60,000 nt of DNA. It comes from Takakia lepidozioides (taxonomy: Eukaryota > Streptophyta > Takakiopsida > Takakiales > Takakiaceae). Each line of letters begins with the position of its first letter. The first letter of the stretch is position 1. Shown piece by piece: positions 41,232 through 55,106 of this stretch. A program made the position numbers and the translations under genes. Below the pieces are notes generated by a model. The model ran no database searches. It was not told the DNA's origin and saw only the letters and a list, made by a program, of their open reading frames with translations. The stretch is taken from NCBI GenBank assembly GCA_030704615.1, contig CM060731.1, positions 33,854,001 to 33,914,000 of the forward strand, given 5' to 3'.

Positions 41232-44200
41232 CTGCAAGGCAAAAATCAAAGTGAAACAGCCTGTATGTGTGTCTGGGCCCCCATGGAAGGCTTCCTGCAT
41301 GTTTAACTAGAGAGCACATTGCCAGAGTGGACACGATGCTCTCTAGGGTGATGTTAATGTCTCGAGTCAATACTTCATTAACAATGTAACTACATTGCCA
41401 TTGGCTACACATGCACCACAAACCATATCACAGGGAATAAACTTCTCACAAGGCCCACACCCTTAAGGAAAGATTTCAGCCACAGGGAACAATCAACCAT
41501 TAATCTGTCTGCATGTAGCTATCGAGATCGGATACAACATCATCAAAACCCAAGGAGCAGGCTACGATACAGGGAACAAATGTAGCATAATCACCGTACC
41601 CTTCAGATACATGCTGCAAGCCAACCAGGTTGTGGACATGGTGGTAATCTGAAAAGTGGAAACCATGCGCATACCTGGATGAGGACTCGGCGAAGAGAGC
41701 ACCGGGCTCCCCCTGCTGCACACAGGGATGCCGCCTTTTCTGCATATTCATCATCACGGGATCTGCTGCTATCAGGTCATGATCCATTTGCTGGATCGTG
41801 GCATTGCCTTTCTGCAAATTCAACGCAGTATGATAGCACCCCGCAGAGAGTATCTCGACATCTGCCCGAGCATCTCGGCCTGTATTATCTACATAATCCG
41901 TCGCTCCTCGTAACACATAGGCAGATCCAGGGTTTCAATCCAGTTTCACAAAAGACGCTGAAACATCCCCTGTCCCAGATAATCTTTCCTGGAGTCATTT
42001 TGATAAGATTCTCACTGTACCAGAATGGTACAAGAGTCCCTGATATATAATCATAGAAGTGTAAGGTTAGTCCATCAGCAAGGCCAGAAAGCCTGCTTCC
42101 AGTTATTCTACTGGGACATAACCAACAAATTCCAGGGATGAAAAGACCACTTGGCCCCTGCAGGAGATCAAGAAATCCAGGAAAAAATCACGGGCTGTGT
42201 CTGGTTCAAACAGAAAGCCGTATCTTTACCGACTGTCAAGATGACAATAACCACCATCCCTTTCGTCGTGATCTGCATAAATACCTTGTCTGCCTTCACT
42301 TCCATTAAGTGGTATTTTACACATCCACTCTAGAAGCCGCCATGACATGGAAGCCTTCCCTAAAGCAATCAGGTAATCACTCCTTCGGGTAAGGATGCCA
42401 AAAGGATCTCCACTGCTGCATGCTCATCATCAAAGCGTAAAATCCCTGACAACACTTTAGCATCTTGCAGGGCACTCGAGAAGTAATCAAAGATTGTCAG
42501 CATTCATCCTTCGCCATACAGGTTGCACAATCGAGATACCAGCCTCTTGTAACACATAGGCAAGGTCCCCAATCTCTTCCACAAAGAATATTGAGACACC
42601 CCCTGAAGAGATCAAGTAAGGGATTCCCAATTTTTGTGAAAGAAATCTGCTTAACCTCCAGGATTGTTCCTGTAAAGTATTCCTGCGGAATTGCTTGTAG
42701 TACAGAGATCATTGCTGTCAGATCATGATCGAGCCCTTGTATCCTGTCAGTGCCAAGTCACTTGTAGTTCAGGGATGATCTTCACGCCCTCCCAGATTGT
42801 GACTAAGGCTTGGTCTGTCGGGAATGTAACACAGCACGTCCAGGGGCCACTTGCAAGGGCAAAAAGACTTTGACAAGGCATCATGGAAGCGCACTACGGT
42901 AAATGGTCCTAATAATGCTCACTTTCACCATATCGGAACCACAGCTTCACTTCACCAACATTCAGCACAAGAGGAGCAGAGCAGGGCATACAAGAGCTTG
43001 GTCGTTGATTGCGACACCTACAAAATGTACTCACGAGCCACAGACTCACATCAACTTCACTGCCTTGCAGTACAAGAAGACCCGCGTAAGACAGCAGCAT
43101 GCATCAACCCCTACCTTACAGTAGCACTCTCTCTCTGCCTACTACGAATGAGCACCCCCAAATGACTCGCACTCACTCAAGCATCAATTCTGGACCAGCA
43201 ATGTACATGACAGGGGGTGCAGGCTATTTGCAACTAAGTTGTGGCGTCTCTCCATCTCGCATTGCTTCTCCCCTCCCCTCCCCTCCCCTGCTGGTGCTAC
43301 GTAAATGGACCCATGGCACGTGGCTGGGCACAAGGACAGTGAGCAGCGTTGGATTACTGTTCCAGCTGATTTTTTCTCGAAGACCTCTCAATTCAGCTCT
43401 ACCATGAATTAGGGGCAGTTTAGGCTTTGGTGTAGGCGGGCAGTTTAGGGTGTGGTTTGGGTAGGAGCACAGATGGACCACAGGAGTGCTTGAGGAGGCT
43501 TGCTGGATTTTTGCTGGTCCTGTGCAGCATGTCTAGTAGTTCGACATGCTTCCAACCCCCAGCCCCCTTGCTGAGCAACTTGCATCTCCACTTCCAGTTC
43601 TCTGTCTCCTCATGGGCTTGACCAACCTGCCCCAATTACAGTGTGGACCAGATGCCAGGGCACATAGGCCGGATGCAGCATGTATCTCCAACATCAATCT
43701 CTGTTATATACATTTCTCCCCCTGCTGTGCACCCCAATGGACAAATCACTCCACTACCAGGCAGCATACATGGACCAGAGCAGTGCTTGCCAAGCCTGCT
43801 GGCTTTTTGCTGGGGCCGTACAATGTACATGCAATCCATATTCATTGTGCAGCAAGTACCGGGACAAAAGGAGCCAACGGCTTGATGTGATGGCAGGGGC
43901 TTGCTGGTCTCACACATATGTGCAAAGTACCTGCTATGGGAATTACACCCCTTCCCCCTACTGGGGTCAGTTCCCTCAGCTCCTGTTTCAGTGCCCTCAC
44001 TTGTTCATACACTCCCCCAACCTCTCCACTCTATTTACCTATTTCACATCTACTAGTCTGGCATTTGTCTACTTCCACTCTGCAACTGGGGGATCAAGTG
44101 CGTTACTAAAACCGTCATTCAAAAATTATGCTTTACACATTCCAGACCACTCCACTCTTCACCAAAAGTCCCCCATTTCAGGGGACAAAGTGGACTACTC

Positions 44201-44391
44201 AAATATATTCAACATGATTTCACAATACATACTCAAATAAATTTGCGTTGCATCAAAACCAGTCATGTCAAAAATATTTAGTTTCAAGAATTCAGACATG
44301 AATCTACACTAATTCTCAGACTATCTGCTGAACAAAAGCAGTTCTGTACAAAATTTCTGACATAACCACAAAATGAGACAGGTCCAGCACC
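41232..44391. other. No confident gene; diverged internal duplications
   Basis: The minus strand has short frames around 41500-41916 and 42360-42740 that repeat related segments (for example GTAACACATAGGCA at about 41911 and 42548, and TCAGATCATGATCGA/TCAGGTCATGATCCA at about 42718 and 41774). These may be degenerate exons of one gene with a duplicated portion, possibly upstream exons of the Nudix-like gene, but no domain is recognised. At 43263-43290 there is a short CTCCC run. A pair of diverged repeats of about 70 bp is at 43470-43540 and 43765-43825. Confidence 0.35.
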
Positions 44392-44891
44392 NNNNNNNNN
44401 NNNNNNNNNNNNNNNNNNNNNNNNNNNNNNNNNNNNNNNNNNNNNNNNNNNNNNNNNNNNNNNNNNNNNNNNNNNNNNNNNNNNNNNNNNNNNNNNNNNN
44501 NNNNNNNNNNNNNNNNNNNNNNNNNNNNNNNNNNNNNNNNNNNNNNNNNNNNNNNNNNNNNNNNNNNNNNNNNNNNNNNNNNNNNNNNNNNNNNNNNNNN
44601 NNNNNNNNNNNNNNNNNNNNNNNNNNNNNNNNNNNNNNNNNNNNNNNNNNNNNNNNNNNNNNNNNNNNNNNNNNNNNNNNNNNNNNNNNNNNNNNNNNNN
44701 NNNNNNNNNNNNNNNNNNNNNNNNNNNNNNNNNNNNNNNNNNNNNNNNNNNNNNNNNNNNNNNNNNNNNNNNNNNNNNNNNNNNNNNNNNNNNNNNNNNN
44801 NNNNNNNNNNNNNNNNNNNNNNNNNNNNNNNNNNNNNNNNNNNNNNNNNNNNNNNNNNNNNNNNNNNNNNNNNNNNNNNNNNNNNNNNNNN
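44392..44891. other. Assembly gap (500 N)
   Basis: Exactly 500 N, so a placeholder whose true length is unknown. Confidence 0.98.
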
Positions 44892-45371
44892 ATGAAGAGA
44901 GGATTATTATTCGGGGAAGGAGGATTTCGGAGTCATACGGGAGCGGAAGTCGGTGAGCACGATGAAGGAGGAAAGAGGATTAGTAGATGCTTGTTATATG
45001 CAAAGCTGTAGGGATATTGTAGAGGAGAATAGAGACACAATGGCTTCGGCCTGATACCTGATAAATCATAATCTGATACTTATACGATACAATCACACTG
45101 TGTAGAGAGATCTGAGTGAAGCTGTGGATTGAATGGAGGAGTGAAGGAAACCGATAAATTGATGAAGCAAACTGATACTTAATTATCAATGGTAAGGTAG
45201 CTAAGATGAATGCGGAAAAGGAAACAAATAGGAAACACCCCCATGATACACTAGCTGTAGGTCATGACGGATTGTTCTGCGCGGGCTGAGTACTTAGAGA
45301 TTTCCAACTCTTCTATCTTGGAGTTTCCGCCTCGGATAGCGAAGGGATGGGTGAGTAAAAGCCGCGCGACA
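44892..45371 (+). repeat. LTR fragment of the A family, plus orientation
   Basis: The reverse complement of about 17658-18130: it ends GTAAAAGCCGCGCGACA at 45371, exactly at the LTR end of elements A and B, and then abuts the decapeptide repeat of element B. It is the 3' part of a solo LTR or of an element whose remainder is in the gap. The 5 bases after it (GTGTC) would be the target duplication. Confidence 0.75.
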
Positions 45372-47336
45372 GTGTCACGTCGTGATGGGCTGTGATAGGC
45401 TGTGTCACGTTGTGATTGGCTGTGATAGGCTGTGTTTCGCCTTGATGGGCTGTGATAGGCTGTGTCACGTCGTGCTTGGCTGTGATAGGCTGTGTTTCGC
45501 CTTGATGGTCTGTGATAGGCTGTGGTTCGTTTGTTTTGCCCGCCCTGGTCATATATGCTCGGCCTAGCTACAAGTGCTCCATACTCCGTTCGTAACACTG
45601 GTGCAGCCCGTGACTGCTCTTGCGTTTCAACATGCAAATCATGCTCCAATGGTTTGTCATGGATACCACTGTACCCCTTCAAGTTATTGGCATTGACTCT
45701 TCCCAGCATTTCTTTGTTAATGGTTTGTAACATGGCTGTGTTGTTATCATACATCTTTTGTATGACATAAGGTCATTTCCATGGTGATTTAAGCTTAGAA
45801 GCTTTAATCTTTCCTTTTTTCTGCAACCATAGAATCAAATCTCCCGTCTTAAAAGTTTTTAACTTGCCTTCATCAAACTGTTCCTTCCTCTTCATCTGAA
45901 TTCTGGTCATATTATCAGTTGCATCAACACGTACTTCTTCCACATGGTATAATTCATGTTTCCTGACCTTAATGGAATCTTGCAATTCCATTCTCTTTCC
46001 CCACTCTGTTCTCATGGTAGGTAACAGGAATTCCACTTGAAGTAAGGCTTCCATACCATAAACTAATTGGAATGGTGTATACTTAGTGGTGACTTTATAT
46101 GAAGTCATGTATGACCACAAAGCTATCAGCAGCTTTGTATCCCAATCCGTTCTGTTTGCATTGACTATCTTAGCCAAGATAGTACATAGTATTTTGTTGG
46201 TAGCCTCTGCCTGCCCATTACCCTGTGGGTAATATGTTGTACTCTTCATATGCACAATCATGAACTTTTTAGTCAACAACTTAATGGTCTCATTAATGAA
46301 GTGACTTCCCTGATCACTGATAAATTCTAAGGGACAACCAAATCGTGTAAGTATGTTCTCATACAGGAACCTTGCTGTGGACTTGGCTGTGTTGTCCCTC
46401 AAAGCTTTAGCTTCCACCCACTTCGTAGTATAATCAGTGGCTGTAATTATGTACCTGTTCCGTGTATTCTTGGCTGGTGGGTTAATTGGTCCAACAAAGT
46501 CTAGTCCCCATTTCTGAAATGGTTCCGTAGGCATTGTAGGATGCAAAGACATTTTCCCATATCTCTGCAAAGGTCCCAACCTCTTACATTCATCACAACT
46601 TTGACAATACTTGTGTACATCTTTGAATAAAGTAGGCCACCAGTAACCTGCAAGTAGTATCTTTCTACTGGTAGTCTCTTCTCCAAAATGACCTCCAGCC
46701 ACTCCTTTATGAACTTCCTCCAAAACTTTATTTACTTCATGGTGGTACAAGCATCGTTTTAGTACTCCATCAGGTCCTAGCTTATACATTCTGCTCCCTA
46801 CCATAGTGTAAGGTAGAGCTTTGATAGCGATTCTCTTCCTCTGCTCCTTACCATAACTAGGTGGGCATTGACCATGAGTAAGGTAGTATCTGATTGGCCA
46901 CTGCCAATCTAACCATTCATCGGCACTTCCTTGCACCTCCATTATAAATAGACTCGCATCAGGTAACTGATTGTCCACTCCTGTGGCGGCCTCTCCTGTT
47001 GTTAGTCGTGACAAATGATCTGCCACAAGATGCAAACGGCCAGGCTTGTAAATAACTTCAAACTCAAACTCATGCAAGATTATCAACCACCTCCCTATCC
47101 TTCTACTTATCAAAGGTTTGTTCACCAGATATATCAGAGCCTGGTGATCCACATAACATAAACTTTCTTCCCAATAGGTAATGCCTGAATTTCTTGACTG
47201 CATAAATCATTGCCAGTGCTTCTCTTTCAGTTGTCCTTTCAGCACTGTTCATCAACCTGCTAGCATAGTACACAGGTGAATCTATATTTCCTGTAACATT
47301 CTGGGCTAACAGCTCCCAACGCTTCTCCTGATGCAT
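45372..47336 (-). pseudogene. Element B RNase H, integrase and pol tail
   Basis: The integrase and tail are continuous through the site where F sits in A (TTATTG at 45684-45689), although a T-run change near 45775 shifts the frame. RNase H carries two private deletions: 2 bp near 47157 and 9 bp near 47235. HHCC and D,D,E residues are as in A. The tail has about five decapeptide units before the junction with the LTR fragment. Confidence 0.85.
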
Positions 47337-47354
47337 CGCAGTGAACGTGAAATA

Positions 47355-48240
47355 CTACATGCCAATGAGGGTTAATCGTGTAGTTGTTACTGACAGTGTA
47401 AGTTCCTCAAACGCCTGTTGACATTCAGCTGTCCAGACAAACACTGCCTCTTTCTTTAGAAGCTTGCTCAATGGTGCTGCTATTTGTGCATACCTTTTGA
47501 CAAATCTTCTATAATAACTGGTTTGCCCAAGGAATCTCCTTAGACTCTTAACATTCAGTTGTGGTGGAGAGGCTTTAATGGCCTCTATCTTTCTGGGATC
47601 CACAAGGAGTCCCTTCTTACACACAATGTGTCCCAGTAGCACCCCTGAGTTCACACAGAAAGTACACTTCTCTGGATTCAGGCCCAGACCTCTCATCCTG
47701 CATCTGGCCAAGCATAACTCCAACTTATGCAAGTGCTCATTCTTAGAGCTGTACACACTGAAATCATCCAAGAACACTTGCATGAAATCATCCAGATACT
47801 CATGAAAAGATTCACTTATCACTCTCTGAAAGGTCGCTGGTGCATTACAAAGTCCAAAGGGCATGACTTTGTATGCATAAGCACCCCAGTCTGTGATGAA
47901 AGCTGTTTTTCCTTGGTCTCCTTCTGCCACTTGTACTTGATTATAACCACTGAAGCCATCCATGAATGAGTACATCTCATGGCCTGCCACAGTGTCCAAT
48001 ACTGCTTCTGTGAATGGCAAAGGAAAAGGATCTTTCTTTGTACAAGCATTCAGCTTCTTGTAGTTCACACATACTCTTAGTTTACCATTCTTCTTGGGAA
48101 CTATAACAATGGGTGACAACCAAGTTGTGTACTCTATTGGGTATATAAACTTAGCCTCAGCCAACTTCTTGATCTCTTCTCCAACCTTCTGTGCGTAGTT
48201 GGGATTCATTCTGTACCTCGCCTGCTTGATTGGTACTGAC
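47355..48240 (-). pseudogene. Element B reverse transcriptase
   Basis: Same blocks as A (FLDDFSVY, MPFGLCNAPATFQR). The frame begins at 48209 because one C is missing near 48240, which separates it from the protease frame. Confidence 0.85.
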
Positions 48241-49564
48241 CTGGTTCCAGTTCAATCTTATGCTGACAGACTTCAGGTGGTATTCCTTTTAGATCCTCAT
48301 AGCTCCAAGCAAATACATCTCTGTATTTGATGAACAAGCTCTTAGCTTCTTCAAAGAATTCTGGTTCCAGATCAGCTCCTACTTTCACCATCCTCAGTTC
48401 TTCTTTAGTTCCCACATTCACTTCCCTCACTTGCTCATCAGCTGTGATTGTCCAACCAGTCACCACTTCATCCTGTAAGCTCACAGTGGCTGGTTCCTCT
48501 AGGATTTCCATTTCTCCTTCTCTTTCTTCATAGAAATGTGATGGGTAACTGCTAGTTTCCTCTTCAGTTGGTGTTGCTGTCACTACACCACAGCAGATAC
48601 CTCTTAAACAACTTAGGCTTTCTAGCCGCATCTCTGCCACTTGCTCCCACTCTGGGTGTGCAGCAAACAGGGTAGCTTCCTGCTCCTCATCTAGTCCTTC
48701 TCTCCAGTCATACTCTCTGACTCCTCGAGGTCTTCTCGCAGCAGGTAATTTACTAGATTTCTTTGTGGTAATTTGTATCTCGTGTATCCCATTATGCACG
48801 GTTAGTAACTGAGAATTCCAGTCATGGAATACCCTGGCCTGTTTCAGCCACGGATGTCCCAATAATAAGGAGTAAGCCTCCATGACTTCATCCATCTTCA
48901 ACACAGTTACTGTGATCATAAAGATCATCTTCTGTATCTGTATCTTAACTCCTCTTATTAATCCCAATGGCTGTACACTTCTTTGATCTGCCATTGTTAC
49001 TGTAAATGGGGCTGGTTTCATGTTACTTAGACCAAGCTTCTTTCTCAATTGGTCTGTCATGATATTTACTCCAGATCCTCCATCTATCAGTACATCAGTT
49101 AGTTCTGTGCTTCCAATTCTCAATTGGATTACTGGCATAGAATCATCAAAATCCATGACTGTTTCTCGCCCTTCCGGCTTCACAGTATAACTGGTCACCT
49201 TGCTGTTCAGGTCTGTGTTTCCTGTCTCCTGGGCAATTCGATTGATTGCTTGATACAGCCTGTGCCTACAATAAGGTGCCACAACCAATAGCTGTCCAAT
49301 GGTAATCTCTGCTTTGGTCTGGCATATTACTTCAGCCAAAGTCTCTTCATTACTTTTCATGTCCGCATCTTCTTTCTTCCTTTCCTCCTCCCTCACTTCT
49401 TCTTCTCTATCAGAATCAGAAGAATCTGCCACAGGAATATCAGTACTCTTCTGCATTTCCCTTATGGTATCTGCCACTTCCTTGTGCAGTTCCTTCTCCT
49501 CTCTCCAAGCCTCATCATCTTCAGGTATATCACTGCCACCCTTCATTATCATCATCTTCCTCAA
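48206..49564 (-). pseudogene. Element B protease and RT N-terminal linker
   Basis: A 452-residue frame with LIDGGSGVN and LLLGHPWL. Unlike A it is intact from the gag-pol linker to KYRDVFAWSYEDL, so A and B together show which indels are private. An extra C near 49541 separates it from gag. Confidence 0.85.
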
Positions 49565-51648
49565 CTACCGGAGGTATTAATTTAGCTTTGCTTCTGGTTA
49601 CTATCATTGTACTTACTTCTGGTACAACACATGGCCTAACCATGTGAGCTGCCACCACTGGGCCCTCATTCACCGGAGCTCTCATCTCATTCTGGTGTCT
49701 TATCCAGAATGAACAGGCTGCCTTGCGATGTCCTGGCTGATTACAATAGTAACATAGTTCTTCACCATTGGGTCCTCGCCATTGGTCTGCTCTTGGATTA
49801 TTTCTGTAATCCTGATTCCCGGGCTGGTAATTCCCCCTTGGATTACCCTGATAGTTGCCTCTGGAATTTCCTTGGTAATTCCCTCTTGAATTACCTCTTC
49901 CTTCCATGCCATTGTTATAACCACCAGACCTACCATATGGTCCTGATCATTGTTTCTTCTTGGCTGGGGCTGCACCTGATGCACCCTTACTTGCCTAGGT
50001 TCTCTTGCAGCTGTCCTTCTGTTGTAGTAACAATTCTCAGTAGAATGGTTATCCATTTTACAGATAGTACAGTGTTTCTCCTTCATGTGGCATTCTGTGG
50101 TGGTATGGCCTTCATTTTGGCACTTTGCACACCATACACCCTTCCTCCAATGTGTTGCAGCCTCTGTGGCATACTTCTTCAAGATTTCTTCCAATCTTTT
50201 TTCATAGTTATCCCTCTTCAACTTCTCCTTTCTCTTACTCTTCCTTTTTAGTTCCTACTCTTCTTCTTCATCTGACTCATCCTCAGAGTCCTCATCATCC
50301 CTTTTCTCTCTCCTGAGCATTCCCAATTGCTCAATTCTGTTTGCAGTTTCAAATGCCTCCTCCACTGTATTATGGGGTAACATATCCACTTTCTTTTGCA
50401 ACTCTGGTCTTAGTCCACTCACAAACCAAGTCTTCTGTAAACCGGGTGCTGGTATTGCAGCCAGCTTTTTCATCATCAATTCCATCTTTTCCAAATACTC
50501 CTCAACAGTTTCATGCTTCTTTTGCTTTAACTGTTGTAAACTTCCATACACTTCATCCTCAGTTTTACTTGTCCTGAACCTATTTCCGAATGCTGTATTC
50601 AAGCCATTCCAGGTTAGGAAATGATTATCAGGGAATCTTGCATACCATTCACTTGCTTTCTTGATAAGTGAACAAGGAAACAATCTCATCTTGGCATCAT
50701 CGCCATTCTCATTGTTCACTATACACATGTGCTCAAATTGGCTAATGTGTACATCGGGATCCCCTTTTCCTGAATACATTGGAAAAGGTGGTTTTGCCTG
50801 TGTTGGTTGTAACGCCATCTGTGGCCCTACCTTCTGCCCACTGACAGGTGCTGGCACCCTTACTGGTGCTGGTCCTTCTGGACCTGTTGTTTCTGTGGTG
50901 GATCTTCCACCAAGTGGTGGCCCTCGAGCACTCCCTGCTTCCGGCCCCACGATATTCACAGTATTCCCAGCTTCAGTTGCACTACTTCCCACACTCCCTG
51001 TCCCCCCAGAGCCAGATCCAGGCAGCCCGCCTGATCCCCCTGAGCCGACACCTTCGTTGGCTTGTGATCCAAGTGCTCCACTTGATCCAGGTCCAACGGG
51101 TTGGGATGTCCTGGTTGTAGTCTCAACCTCAGCTGTTGGGTCTACTTCTTCATATTCTTCCTCTTCCAATTCTTCTCTCTGTTTTCATCCTCCAAGTTCT
51201 GCCCTTGGGTTTCTTCTTCACTCATGTAACTCAACTGCAATGGTGTTGGAGAGTCTGAACTCTCCGTTGGCTCTGCCACATCCTCTCCTCCTTCTTGGCC
51301 TTCTGCTTCAGAAACTGGAGTTCCTGCTTTTGGTGTTCCATGCCAACTCTTATCAAAGATTTCTGTCAAATCTTTTATCCAGGGATGTACCTCAGATCTT
51401 TCACCTCGTGATTGATCTTCCTCCCGTACCAATTCCCTTAATCTTTCTTGCAAAGAAACAGAAGGAGTGTCATCCAACTCTAGTTCTTCTGGTATGGGTG
51501 ATGTACTCTTTGATCTTAATGGCGTGAGAGGTCCAGATGATTCCCCTATGTCTATTCCTCTCTCCCAAAGATATGGATAATTAGCTTTCAGATAGCTTTC
51601 TCTTTTTGCTGAATATCTCTGGCGTCTAGCTTCTCTTTCATCACTCAT
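49530..51648 (-). pseudogene. Element B gag, broken
   Basis: Same start (51648) and zinc knuckles as A, but with a 2-base shift near 51170, a TAG at about 50253-50255 and a missing A near 49936. It retains 77 bp (51105-51181) that A lacks, coding an acidic Glu/Thr-rich segment. Confidence 0.85.
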
Positions 51649-51670
51649 GTCCCATGTCTTTCATTTCTTT

Positions 51671-52365
51671 TTAATGTGGCAATAACCAAAACTCTCTTCT
51701 GTAATATCTCTCGTATATGCCTGGGTTTCTTTCAAGCTTCAATGTACCCTTGGTTATACTTGAAGTCTCCGTTACCATATAACCATATGGCAAACAAGTC
51801 TGAAAAGCTGTTCTTGGTGTGAGTTTGATCCACAAAATATCCTTTGGAATCCAATTATTTACCAATACAAGCTCTTCATGCATATGAGTATAAACATTCA
51901 CTTTTCTTTCCTCCCAGCCTTCAAACTCTACTCGCTTAATGGATAGCAATGCTATCACATATACCAATGTTGGTAACCAATGTGCTCTTCCTCTACAGGC
52001 CACCTGATAAATCTTTATCACTCCTTTTCCAGACCCCATTCCGGATCAGCATCATGTACTCGCTTAAGAATATTTTCTTTACAACCGTCTGGCAATTCCA
52101 AGAACCTTTGAAAGAATTGTTTGGACAATCTTTCTTCCTTCGTTCCACAGGGAATTTGATTCACTTCAAATTCTTTAATCCTCCAACCACCATGATCCCA
52201 CCAGATGCCTGTCACATCTGGTTGTTCATGACTCAGTTCCCCAGTATGGTCGCCAAATGTCGCGCGGCTTTTACTCACCCATCCCTTCGCTACCCGAGGC
52301 GGAAACTCCAAGATAGAAGAGTTGGAAATCTCTAAGTACTCAGCCCGCTCAGAACAATCAGTCAT
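51671..52365 (-). pseudogene. Element B extra ORF upstream of gag
   Basis: Same frame as 17070-17765 with one T missing near 52027, splitting it in two. It also starts inside the LTR. Confidence 0.6.
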
Positions 52366-53161
52366 GACCTACAGCTAGTGTATCATGGGGTGTTTCCTAT
52401 TTGTTTTCCTTTCCGCATTCATGTTAGCTAGCTACCTTACTATTGATAATTGAGTATCAGTTTGCTCATCAACTCATCCATTCATTCCACAGCTTCACTC
52501 AGATCTCTCTACACAGTGTGATTGTATCGTATAAGTATCAGATTATGATTTATCAGGTATCAGGCCGAAGCCATTGCGTCTCTAATCTCCTCTACAATAT
52601 CACTACAGCTTTGCATATAACAAGCATCTACTAATCATCTCTCCTACTTCACCGTGCTCTCCATGCTTGCTCTTCCGCCTGATCCCCTCTGATCCATGAC
52701 CAAGAAGTTCTCCCCCCTCGAGTGCTTCCAAAAATCGTCCCCATGAATCGTCTCCGAAAAATAATAATAATCCCCTTCTCAGTCCTTGCTTCTCCCTTTA
52801 TCTTCCTTCCCGTGGCTCTAACCGTTTCCCTCACTAACCGTCGTCCATGAACTAACATGTTCCATTTGCAGGTGTTGTTCCCCACAGTCGTTCCCTGTCC
52901 TGTTCTCCGTTCCCTATGGTCGTGACAGCTGTGTCAAGCTGTGACTGGCTGTGTGAAACTGTGACGGGCTGTGACTGGCTGTGCGACTGTGTTTGGCTGT
53001 GTTGGTTGTGTCGGCTGTGACGACTGTGACGGGCTGTGTCGCCCCCCTCTACAGTACGCTGCTGTCACCCCTAAGGTTCCTGTTGGTCTCAGTCTGTGCA
53101 AAAATTAAGGGTACCCTACAGATCCCGTATAAGTGTCTAAGTCCCAGACTGTCCTCTAACA
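52258..53161 (-). repeat. 5' LTR of element B (about 904 bp)
   Basis: Same ends as the A LTR. It is shorter because several GGCTGTG units at 52930-53040 are absent. Confidence 0.8.
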
Positions 53162-55106
53162 CTCACACAGGTGGATGATGAGGGGAGAGAGTTCGTAGTG
53201 GCTTATGCTAGCCGCTCGAACAATGCTGCAGAGTCTAAGTATAGCTCATATGAGGGAGAATGCTTAGCTGCAGTGTGGGCCGTGGCACACTTCAGGTGCT
53301 ATCTATACGGCAATCTCTTCACCCTTGTCACGGATCACCAACCACTCAAGTGGTTGATGGAGTCAGACAAGCTTACGGGGGGCACTCATCCTTCAAGAGT
53401 ATGACTTTCAGGTGGTGCATCGATCGGGTTTGGTCAATCGCAATGCAGATGGATTGAGTCGCAATCCATGCACGAGCCAGCAGGATGATACTGGAGCTCG
53501 GTGGCATGGTGAGACGGACGAGGAGATGGTGCCCGGATGGCATGCATCTGCATTTCTGTGTATCTTGGCAGCGGAAGGCCAGGTTGGACCTGCAACAGGG
53601 ATGGCTGTAGATCAAGTGTCTGAGGACCCTGAGGCCAGCAATGAGCAAGGTGGCGCCAAAGATATACATGAGGATTCAGTTGTGTTGGACTACCTCCGCA
53701 CTGGAGACACTGCAGCCACTGTGACTGCCAAGGAGAGGGATCGGATCCTACAACGAGCCAAGAGGTTAAAGTGGGAGGGGACACACCTGCTCCGAGTGTG
53801 GGAGGATGGTCGAGTGAGGATTGTGCCTCACCCAACACAGCGGGCACGATTAGTGTGGCATGCCCATGAGGAGTTGGGGCATTTTGGGGTGCAACGCACT
53901 CATAGTCTACTGCAAGGGCAGTATTGGTGGCGTGGTATGCACACAGAGGTGCAACAATTTGTGGCTAGGTGCATGGTGTGTGACAGGGTGCGTGCTTCAT
54001 TCAACGCCCCTACTCCACAATTGCACCCTCTTCCGATCATGGGATTGGGTTACAGGTGGAGTCTTGACTTCGCAGGGCCGTTGCCACTGACCATGCGCCA
54101 CAACAAGTACGTGTTGGTGATGGTGGAGCACTTCTCCAAGTGGATTGAATTGGTTCCATTGCCTGATAAGGCTAGTGAGGGAGCTGCGTATGCATTCTTG
54201 GATTGTGTGCTTAGCCGATTCGGTGCTCCAGCTGAGGTACTCACGGACCAAGGGAGAGAGTTCTTGGGGGAGTTTCAGGCTTTGTGTGACAAGGCCTTGA
54301 TAGACCACCGCACCACTTCTCGGGATCATCCTGAGGCCGATGGCTTGGCAGAGAGAGTTGTTCAGACAGTAAAGAGGGGTTTGCGCAAGTATGGCTTGCA
54401 GAAGGGACACCTAGGAGATTGGGACCTTTCAGTTATCCTGGTTAGTCATGGGCTACAGGTTCAGCAAGCAAGCATCACTTGCCTCCTTCTCACCATACTT
54501 TCTTCTCTTTGGCCGAGAGCCGGATTTGCCTACATCCATTCGCAGAGAAGCTGCTACAGTTCTTAACCTTGACGATCCGGACGTGTGGGCACGTGCATGT
54601 GAGCAGCGTGCAGAGTTGTTAAAGAGAGTCATGCCCATGGCTTTCGAGAACCTTGCCATTGCACAACACCATGATACGTTGAGGTATGCTACCATACGTG
54701 GTGGGGGCTATCGTCCTGGGGTTTGGAGATTCAACCCTGGTGACTATGTCTATCTGCAGCAGACTGCTCCTACGACCCTGGATGTGACTGCACGACGTGT
54801 TATTTTGAGGGTTCGAGAGGTCTTGCCCTCAGGCGTCTTGGTCTTGGAGGGTCGGGATGGCATAACTTGGAAGGACCATGTGCGTAATTGTGCGCCATGT
54901 CACCTTCCGAATGTCGATGGCAGGATTGACCCAAACTGGCAGTGGTATCTGCAGGTTTGAGGTGCATGTTGTGTGGGTCTGCTAAAGGGGCAGCCACCAT
55001 GCTGGTGTGTGATTGATGCTCTAGAGGTTGGCATATGGGATGCTTGACTCCACCTCTTGAGATGGTTCCGGATGGGGATTGGTTATGTCCACAATGCATT
55101 GGATAG
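53162..55106 (+). pseudogene. Element D, second copy: RNase H, integrase, decayed PHD finger
   Basis: It keeps the 176 bp missing from copy 1 (53362-53537), including EYDFQVVHRSG and NADGLSRN that end RNase H. The integrase frame 53412-54430 is intact through SLDFAGPLP, LTDQGREF and the Glu in HPEADGLAERV. An extra T near 54427 shifts it. A missing C near 54946 and a TGA in place of the Arg codon of CDRC (near 55014) break the PHD finger. Confidence 0.85.

Larger units (their letters stand above)
45372..53161 (-). mobile_element. Element B: second copy of Athila/Tat-like element A
   Basis: Nearly identical to 3430-18619 without transposon F. It lacks everything past the middle of the decapeptide tail, where the plus-strand LTR fragment sits. 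It has the same flank at 53162 as A at 18620, hence the same insertion event. Confidence 0.9.

Noticed and set aside
44373-45011. 212-residue frame across the gap
   Set aside because: Most of it is N; the part after the gap is LTR sequence.
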